From the NCBI GenBank assembly GCA_934667795.1, contig CAKUMP010000046.1:1-12231 (forward strand): a stretch of DNA of 12,231 nucleotides, in the 5' to 3' direction. Every line of letters starts with the position of its first letter. Position 1 is the first letter of the stretch. The translations under genes were made by a program, and so were the position numbers. The notes beneath the pieces are model-generated. The model saw nothing but the letters and a program-made list of their open reading frames with translations, made no database searches and was not told where the DNA came from. The DNA is from an uncultured Chthoniobacterales bacterium. GTDB taxonomy: Bacteria > Verrucomicrobiota > Verrucomicrobiia > Chthoniobacterales > CAKUMP01. Of this stretch, positions 8,435-12,231 are shown in pieces.

Positions 8435-8572
8435 CACAGAAAACATGGAATCACATTGGGGACTTTGGGGACTTTGGGCGCGCTATCGTGGTCCCAAAAG
8501 ACAATGAACTAAAAACCTTAAAAAACAGGCCTCTGTGGCCTCTGTGGTTCAGATTTTTCCGTGTTTTCTGTG
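8435..8572. repeat. Short intergenic repeat element with terminal inverted repeats (MITE/REP-like)
   Basis: CACAGAAAACATGGAA (8435-8450) and TTCCGTGTTTTCTGTG (8557-8572) are inverted copies matching at 15 of 16 positions, enclosing about 106 bp. Inside are GGGGACTTT repeated 2.3 times (8458-8478) and GGCCTCTGT repeated 2.2 times (8528-8547), both with a 9-bp period, plus a CTTTGGG...CCCAAAAG inverted pair (8472-8499 region). No ORF of note is present. In translation the repeats give the low-complexity NHRGHRG and PKSPKSP strings seen as spurious ORFs in many bacterial genomes, so I read it as a non-coding repeat family member rather than a gene. It lies between two divergent genes. Copies elsewhere in the genome cannot be seen from here. 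Confidence 0.6.
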
Positions 8573-8622
8573 GAGGTGCGACAATTTGCCACATTCCCGG
8601 ATTCAACAAATTGGGGCATAGT

Positions 8623-8630
8623 GGGGGTGA
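8623..8630 (+). promoter_or_regulatory. Strong ribosome binding site of the PEP-CTERM gene
   Basis: GGGGGTGA closely resembles GGAGGTGA. Its GGGGG core sits 6 nt before ATG 8634. This fixes the start and contrasts with the minus-strand genes, whose preferred starts have no visible Shine-Dalgarno. Confidence 0.75.
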
Positions 8631-8633
8631 AAT

Positions 8634-9443
8634 ATGAAACACATAGCATTTATATCGGGTATTTTTCTTTTAGTGGGGAATATGGGGAAGGTGGAAGCCG
8701 GGGTGATTTCGGAGATTCCGGGGCCAGCAGATCAGGGAGGGATGGTTATGCCGATGGTTATGATTGAAGTTACTGGGGGAACGGCAGCGAATCCGACGGC
8801 GGGGGTTTTGCAGGTGAATTTTCATCCCATGGTCACTCCGGTTTTACGGCCTTTGACGGAATGGAGTCCTGGGGATTGGTTTGATTCGGAAGATGCCTGG
8901 AGTGGGAATTTGAACCCGGTGGATGGGTCAGTGCCGGGGATGCCTTCGGTGGATGCCGGGAATGGAGATTTATTTAATAATCAGTATGGTTTCATGTTCA
9001 TGGCAGGAGGGATGATGGGAAATATTCCGACAGGGTATTCGCTTGGGCTGCGTCTACATTCTACCTCTTCACCTGATTTAAAAGCGTTTAACTATAGTGC
9101 TGGTGCAAACCGCTGGGATCAAGTGTGGGCAGGGGGAGAAGGCTCACAAGTCCTTTGGAATGGAGTCATGTGGCACCCTTACTTTACATTGGCACCGAAT
9201 GCCGTGCCAGGGCTCTACAGTATGCAATTTGAAGTCTTTATAGCAAATGCAACTTTCACAACCGGGACCGGGGCTGCGGATTATACGACGGGCGCACAGA
9301 ATGCGACAAAAAATGAGAATTTCACCTCAGCGTATATCACCTATCAGTTTGAAGTTATTCCGGAGCCATCGATGGGGATCCTCTTGCTGGCTGGACTGGG
9401 GATTTTAGTTGCATCTAATCAAAGGAGAAAACTTTCTGTTTGA
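8634..9443 (+). CDS. PEP-CTERM sorting-domain exported protein, methionine-rich, function unknown
   Basis: The 269-aa protein has an N-terminal signal peptide (MKHIAFISGIFLLVGNMGKVEA, cleavage near 22). Its C-terminus is a standard PEP-CTERM signal: VIPEP at 241-245, a hydrophobic stretch at about 247-261 (MGILLLAGLGILVA) and a basic tail (RRK, 264-266). PEP-CTERM proteins are exported and processed by an exosortase, usually in extracellular-polysaccharide-producing bacteria; no exosortase is in this window. The middle is unrecognised. It has two methionine clusters (M37, M39, M41, M43 and M121, M123, M127, M128) and a late segment (VMWHPYFTLAPNAVPGLYSMQFEVFI, about 178-203) that loosely recalls metal-linked 'choice-of-anchor M'/all3515-type PEP-CTERM proteins. 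That similarity is weak. The gene is followed after 11 bp by the prepilin-like gene, so the two are probably cotranscribed. ATG 8634 is supported by the ribosome binding site and the signal peptide. Confidence 0.85.
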   Translation: MKHIAFISGIFLLVGNMGKVEAGVISEIPGPADQGGMVMPMVMIEVTGGTAANPTAGVLQVNFHPMVTPVLRPLTEWSPGDWFDSEDAWSGNLNPVDGSVPGMPSVDAGNGDLFNNQYGFMFMAGGMMGNIPTGYSLGLRLHSTSSPDLKAFNYSAGANRWDQVWAGGEGSQVLWNGVMWHPYFTLAPNAVPGLYSMQFEVFIANATFTTGTGAADYTTGAQNATKNENFTSAYITYQFEVIPEPSMGILLLAGLGILVASNQRRKLSV

Positions 9444-9445
9444 AT

Positions 9446-9449
9446 GGAG
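9446..9449 (+). promoter_or_regulatory. Ribosome binding site that selects the GTG 9455 start
   Basis: GGAG lies 5 nt before GTG 9455 and just after the stop of the preceding gene. An upstream in-frame TTG at 9440 would overlap that stop and has AAAGGAG farther away (9421-9426), but it gives an unnecessarily long prepilin leader. GTG 9455 gives a leader of normal length. Confidence 0.55.
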
Positions 9450-9454
9450 TCATT

Positions 9455-10144
9455 GTGAACGCAAAAAAATCAGCATTTACACTTATTGAAACGTTAGTGG
9501 TTGTACTCGTAATGGGGGTACTGGCCGGAATACTTTTTTCGGTAGTGAAAGGGGCGAAAGCGCGCGTTCAGACCGTCCAGTGTGCAACAAAAATGAAAGC
9601 ACTGGGCTCCGCGATGTTGCTTTATGCAAACGAAAACTCCGGTGAGCTTCCACGGAGCTGGCACAGTGCCGGGGCGCATCATCAGCCAGGATGGGCAATG
9701 TCGATTGCCCCGTATCTGGATGTTTCGGAGGAGCAAATCACCAATAACTGGAGTGAAGTATTTAACCTTTATTTCCGATCCCCTGTGGATGTTTCAGAAA
9801 ACCGTCCCCATATCTACAGCTATGCGATGAATGTGCATTTCGAACTGGATCCGGATAGCGATGATTATACCGGGTATCCGGAGGTCTGGAATCGATTGAT
9901 ACAGATCCCCAAACCTTCACGGACAATTCTGTTGGCGCAGACACGCCCAGTCCCCTACGGCGACCATCTGATGTCGCATATGTGGTCGCAAATCACAGCC
10001 GTTAAAAATGCGCTGAACTATAATGTCCATGGCGGAAAAGCAAATTACTTGTTTGTCGATGGACATATCGAAACGCTGAAAGTAGAAGCCACTTTTGACA
10101 GAACCGCAAAAATAAACTTCTGGAACCCTTCACTCGCAAAATAA
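9455..10144 (+). CDS. Prepilin-type (pseudopilin G-like) protein with C-terminal H-X9-DG motif
   Basis: From GTG 9455 the protein is 229 aa. It begins with a type IV prepilin/type II pseudopilin leader, MNAKKSA|FTLIETLVVV, in which alanine rather than the usual glycine precedes the cleavage site. The hydrophobic helix (about 8-31) would anchor it in the inner membrane and drive assembly. The C-terminal region has H192, nine residues, then D202-G203 (HGGKANYLFVDGH), the H-X9-DG signature of a large family of short prepilin-like proteins in Verrucomicrobia, Lentisphaerae and Planctomycetes. These are often encoded beside PEP-CTERM or carbohydrate-active genes, as here. Their precise role is unsettled: minor pseudopilins or surface-anchored accessory proteins. 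The gene follows the PEP-CTERM gene by 11 bp, which suggests translational coupling and a joint role at the cell surface. Confidence 0.88.
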   Translation: MNAKKSAFTLIETLVVVLVMGVLAGILFSVVKGAKARVQTVQCATKMKALGSAMLLYANENSGELPRSWHSAGAHHQPGWAMSIAPYLDVSEEQITNNWSEVFNLYFRSPVDVSENRPHIYSYAMNVHFELDPDSDDYTGYPEVWNRLIQIPKPSRTILLAQTRPVPYGDHLMSHMWSQITAVKNALNYNVHGGKANYLFVDGHIETLKVEATFDRTAKINFWNPSLAK

Positions 10145-10161
10145 ATTCCACCTTTGCCAAC

Positions 10162-10179
10162 GGGGACGTCGACGTTCCC
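10162..10179 (+). terminator. Hairpin after the PEP-CTERM/prepilin pair, possible terminator or REP-like palindrome
   Basis: GGGGACG-TCGA-CGTTCCC folds into a 7-bp stem with one G-U pair and a TCGA loop. It contains the perfect palindrome ACGTCGACGT. It starts 17 bp after the prepilin stop and is followed by a loose T-rich stretch (ATATCTTTTCTTATT), not a proper T-tract. It could end the upstream operon or be a dispersed palindrome. Confidence 0.45.
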
Positions 10180-10198
10180 AGAGTCATATCTTTTCTTA

Positions 10199-10227
10199 TT
10201 GAATGGAAACAGGAAGGGTGCTATAAA
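10199..10227 (+). promoter_or_regulatory. Predicted sigma70-type promoter of the secreted GATase-like gene
   Basis: TTGAAT (10199-10204, 4/6 to TTGACA) and TATAAA (10222-10227, 5/6 to TATAAT) are separated by exactly 17 bp. Transcription would start near 10233-10236, leaving a leader of about 105 nt before ATG 10340. It lies after the hairpin at 10162-10179, so the gene is likely transcribed independently of the PEP-CTERM/prepilin pair. Confidence 0.5.
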
Positions 10228-10228
10228 T

Positions 10229-10253
10229 GGTATCTAAAGGTATCTTTGATATC
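10229..10253 (+). promoter_or_regulatory. Tandem GGTAT repeats at the predicted transcription start, candidate operator
   Basis: GGTATCTAAA-GGTATCTTTG-ATATC holds two exact GGTATCT copies 10 bp apart and a degenerate third (GATATC). The block begins one base after the predicted -10 box, where a bound repressor would block RNA polymerase. A similar pair lies before the lyase-like gene (8366-8380). The regulator is unknown. Confidence 0.35.
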
Positions 10254-10329
10254 TTTCTTTCCCCTTTTTTTCAGAACGAATGACAGAAAGCTTATTCGAG
10301 TGGGGGGGAGGTTAAATTTTAATTTGACG

Positions 10330-10335
10330 AAGGAG
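10330..10335 (+). promoter_or_regulatory. Ribosome binding site of the GATase-like gene
   Basis: AAGGAG lies 4 nt before ATG 10340 and 7 nt before the adjacent ATG 10343. The spacing slightly favours the second ATG, which would shorten the protein by one residue. Confidence 0.7.
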
Positions 10336-10339
10336 AAAC

Positions 10340-11059
10340 ATGATGAGCTTGAGAAAAGGGATATTTTTGTTGGGGATGATGGGGATATTTGCGATGGGGG
10401 TCGTGAGGGCGGACAAACTTCCTATTGCGCTTGTGGGAGATGGGTATGGGGAGATGGAGATCAAGCATTTGATTAAAAATGTTTTTGATATCGAATTGGT
10501 ATCGGAGCTTTACGAGAATCGCGGAGCGAACTTACCGGCATCTGAATTTGCGAATTACCGGTTAGTGATTATCGCGGGGATGTTATCCGAATTTACGTAT
10601 AGTGCGGAAGACACGCATACGATTGCGGAGTATGTAAGGAATGGGGGGAGGCTTTTAATGATTCAGCAGGCACCCAAGAATTTTACGGTTTCGGAAGATG
10701 GAGTGGACCGGGGAGATAATTACATTTTTGGGCGAAGTTATTATCAAAGGGATGGAGTGGAATGTATGTTGTTGGATGCAAATTCCCCATTGCTGGAGGG
10801 GGTGTTTGATGCTTTCCCTGAGCCCTTCTGGCTAAATGGTTCTGTGCTTTTGAAAAGCCTGGAGTGGACTAGTCTGGTCGGAAATGAAAACTTTATTTTG
10901 GTGGGCGCGCGTGAAATGGAAAAAGGGAAAGTGTATTATCTGGGACATGAATCATTTCGATTAACGAGCAAAGCGAAACAAGAAGGTCTGGAAGATCAGG
11001 TGCAAGGGTGGTTTCGTTTGATCGTCAATATCATCCGTGATGAAAACGGAGATCTTTAA
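10340..11059 (+). CDS. Secreted class I glutamine-amidotransferase-like (ThuA/DUF4159-type fold) protein, apparently non-catalytic
   Basis: The 239-aa protein begins with a signal peptide (MMSLRKGIFLLGMMGIFAMGVVRA, cleavage near 24). The mature part has an alternating beta/alpha pattern like GATase1-fold proteins: LPIALVGDGYGEMEIKHLI (27-45), then YRLVIIAGMLSEF (73-85), then IAEYVRNGGRLLMIQQ (95-110), and late GKVYYLGHESFRL (196-208). The usual nucleophile elbow (G-x-C-x-G) is absent: after LLMIQQ comes APKNF, and the only cysteine is C142. It is therefore probably a non-catalytic family member of the kind often found next to glycoside- or lyase-rich loci in PVC bacteria. No specific function can be given. 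It appears to be monocistronic, with its own promoter and ribosome binding site, and converges on the SDR gene 7 bp away. Confidence 0.65.
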   Translation: MMSLRKGIFLLGMMGIFAMGVVRADKLPIALVGDGYGEMEIKHLIKNVFDIELVSELYENRGANLPASEFANYRLVIIAGMLSEFTYSAEDTHTIAEYVRNGGRLLMIQQAPKNFTVSEDGVDRGDNYIFGRSYYQRDGVECMLLDANSPLLEGVFDAFPEPFWLNGSVLLKSLEWTSLVGNENFILVGAREMEKGKVYYLGHESFRLTSKAKQEGLEDQVQGWFRLIVNIIRDENGDL

Positions 11060-11070
11060 TTAGTAATTAA
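11056..11070. other. Perfect AT-rich palindrome holding both stop codons of convergent genes
   Basis: TTAATTA-G-TAATTAA is a 15-bp perfect inverted repeat. It contains the TAA of the GATase-like gene (11057-11059) and the TAA of the SDR gene on the other strand (11067-11069). The stem is too AT-rich, and the loop too short, to be a convincing terminator. Confidence 0.5.
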
Positions 11071-11957
11071 GTGTAAGCTTTTAAATGGTCTGGGAAGGGG
11101 TGACCGGGGGTTGGTTTCCAGTCTGTTTCTTCCAGGATGGCGGAGATATCCACGAGGGAGGTGATTTCGTGTTTGGGTTTGCGGAGTTCGAGGTGGGAGT
11201 ATTCGGCGTCGATAAGTTCCTGGACTGAGCGTTCGCTGAGTGGATCCGGGGCTGCGGGCATACGGACGCGGAAGCCGGGGATATCGGCGCGTACATAGGC
11301 TTCGACGAGGCTGACAATATCCTGCATGAGGAGGTAGCTGCAGAGTTGGGGGATATGGTTGCTGATCTGGCAGATACTTTCTTTTTCGCGTTCGGGTGGG
11401 TATGCATTTGGCGCATAGGGGTGGGTTCTGGGGATTTTGGGAAAGCGGAGTGCGACAGCAGACGGGATTCCCATTTTGACAAAATACTGGAGCATGACTT
11501 CGCCGAGTTGTTTGCTGAGTCCGTATGAATTGTAGGAATTGAAGGGAGAGTCTCCATCGGCAGGGAGGTAAGGAAAGGCAAGTCCGGTATTTTCGGTGCG
11601 AAACTTTCCTGCCCCGAGGACCGCGTGGATGGAACTTGCGAAAATGATTTTAGACACTTTATTTTCCAGAGCTGCCTGGAAAATATTCATCGTCATGGCG
11701 GTATTATCGATGAGTGCGGGTTGAGGAGAAAGAGATGCCACACTCCAGGGGATCACCGCGAGATGGATCAGCACATCACAACCTGCGATTGCAGCATACG
11801 CGGCACTGCTGTCTGTAAGGTCCAGAACAGAAACTGGCCCGGGCGTCTCGGGTCGGCTATTACGATCAGAAGCATGAACGGAATAACCCTTTTCCAGTAA
11901 ATCTTTATACACAAGAGAACCGATATGCCCATTGGCACCAGTAAGTGCTATTTTCAT
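11067..11957 (-). CDS. Extended SDR NAD-dependent epimerase/dehydratase, possibly uronate-dehydrogenase-like
   Basis: The 296-aa cytoplasmic protein has the full extended short-chain dehydrogenase signature. The N-terminal nucleotide-binding loop is TGANGHIG (G7-x-x-G10-x-x-G13). D31 after beta-2 suggests NAD rather than NADP. DLTD at 46-49 matches the family, as does FASSIH with the catalytic serine at 108-109. The catalytic pair is Y145-x3-K149 (SYGLSK). The length fits the family. Substrate cannot be fixed: segments such as IIFASSIHAV, SYGLSKQLGE and DIVSLVEAYVRAD recall uronate dehydrogenases and UDP-sugar epimerases, which would suit a pectin-derived sugar locus, but no linkage to the lyase operon is shown. 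ATG 11957 lacks a visible Shine-Dalgarno but directly begins the Rossmann fold. The partial gene upstream on the same strand ends 53 bp away, so cotranscription is possible. Confidence 0.85.
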   Translation of the reverse strand: MKIALTGANGHIGSLVYKDLLEKGYSVHASDRNSRPETPGPVSVLDLTDSSAAYAAIAGCDVLIHLAVIPWSVASLSPQPALIDNTAMTMNIFQAALENKVSKIIFASSIHAVLGAGKFRTENTGLAFPYLPADGDSPFNSYNSYGLSKQLGEVMLQYFVKMGIPSAVALRFPKIPRTHPYAPNAYPPEREKESICQISNHIPQLCSYLLMQDIVSLVEAYVRADIPGFRVRMPAAPDPLSERSVQELIDAEYSHLELRKPKHEITSLVDISAILEETDWKPTPGHPFPDHLKAYT

Positions 11958-12010
11958 AAGATAGTCGTTTTAGCTGAATTTCAGAAAGAGCACATTTTTT
12001 AGAAAATATT

Positions 12011-12231
12011 TTAAAAATGGCGGATAAAATCGCGAAGAAACTGGAGCCAGAGATAAAAAAGTCCTTTCCAGGAATACTGGATATGGAGAGGATCCATAGG
12101 TTTCAGGAGGCCGATCTGGAGGTTATGTTCAACTTGCTGACGGTGTTCAGATTCGAGAAATTCGGGAAGCTCTTCGGCATTGATGGAAACCAGATCGCAG
12201 ATATCGATGCCATTTGCCAGGAGGAAATCAT
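12011..12231 (-). CDS. C-terminal fragment of an unrecognised protein, running off the window
   Basis: Reading the minus strand from the window edge gives 72 codons without a stop, ending TAA at 12013-12011. The visible peptide begins DFLLANGIDICDLVSINAEELP and ends LFYLWLQFLRDFIRHF. The acidic, helix-like middle (EFLESEHRQQVEHNLQ) and the aromatic, amphipathic last 20 residues look like real protein, and the other two frames on this strand hit stops early. The start lies beyond 12231. I do not recognise the family. It precedes the SDR gene on the same strand with a 53-bp gap. Confidence 0.65.
   Translation of the reverse strand, partial: DFLLANGIDICDLVSINAEELPEFLESEHRQQVEHNLQIGLLKPMDPLHIQYSWKGLFYLWLQFLRDFIRHF

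Noticed and set aside
8458..8547. Possible CRISPR array
   Set aside because: Only about two copies of each 9-bp unit are present, back to back with no spacers, and there are no cas genes.
8451..8637. Short ORFs on both strands through the intergenic repeat region
   Set aside because: Their translations contain NHRGHRG and PKSPKSP strings that come from the 9-bp tandem repeats; no ribosome binding site or family match is evident.
11081..11581. 166-codon ORF overlapping the SDR gene in another frame
   Set aside because: It is low complexity (Ser/Pro/Asn-rich) and fully overlaps the SDR gene, whose Rossmann and YxxxK motifs make it the real one.

Overview
The window looks like a chromosomal segment of a Verrucomicrobiota-type bacterium, or a close PVC relative such as Lentisphaerota or Kiritimatiellota. 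Three things suggest this: a PEP-CTERM surface protein directly followed by a short 'H-X9-DG' prepilin-like protein, very large secreted carbohydrate-active proteins with LamG, FN3 and parallel beta-helix modules, and a mixture of genes with and without Shine-Dalgarno sequences. This is inference from gene content; there is no rRNA or marker gene.

Left edge (1-855, + strand): an AT-rich Abi_2 (AbiD/AbiF-like) abortive-infection gene carrying the HEPN RNase motif. A -1 frameshift near 206-211 breaks it and its 5' end lies outside the window. It looks horizontally acquired and decayed, unless the frameshift is a sequencing error.

Centre (939-8363, - strand): a two-gene secreted polysaccharide-degradation unit. 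The upstream gene encodes a PcRGLX/YetA-like (exo-rhamnogalacturonan lyase, PL26-type) protein fused to a C-terminal LamG domain. It is followed after 51 bp by a 1102-aa protein with three beta-helix/DUF1565-type modules and one fibronectin-III domain. Both have signal peptides, so the pair probably acts on pectin-like or other acidic plant or algal polysaccharide outside the cytoplasm.

Intergenic region 8364-8633: a compact repeat element of about 138 bp (8435-8572) with 15/16-matching terminal inverted repeats. It contains two unrelated tandem repeats, each with a 9-bp period.

Right half (8634-11059, + strand): a PEP-CTERM protein and an H-X9-DG prepilin-like protein 11 bp apart, probably cotranscribed, then a separately promoted secreted GATase1/ThuA-like protein without a visible catalytic cysteine. 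A good sigma70-type promoter (10199-10227) with tandem GGTAT repeats just downstream precedes this last gene. It converges, 7 bp apart, on an extended SDR NAD-dependent epimerase/dehydrogenase (11067-11957, - strand). The window ends inside an unrecognised - strand gene (12011-12231) only the last 72 codons of which are visible.

I see no complete novel defence or mobile system. The best leads are the broken HEPN gene, the intergenic repeat element, the modular lyase/beta-helix pair and the GGTAT-repeat regulatory site.
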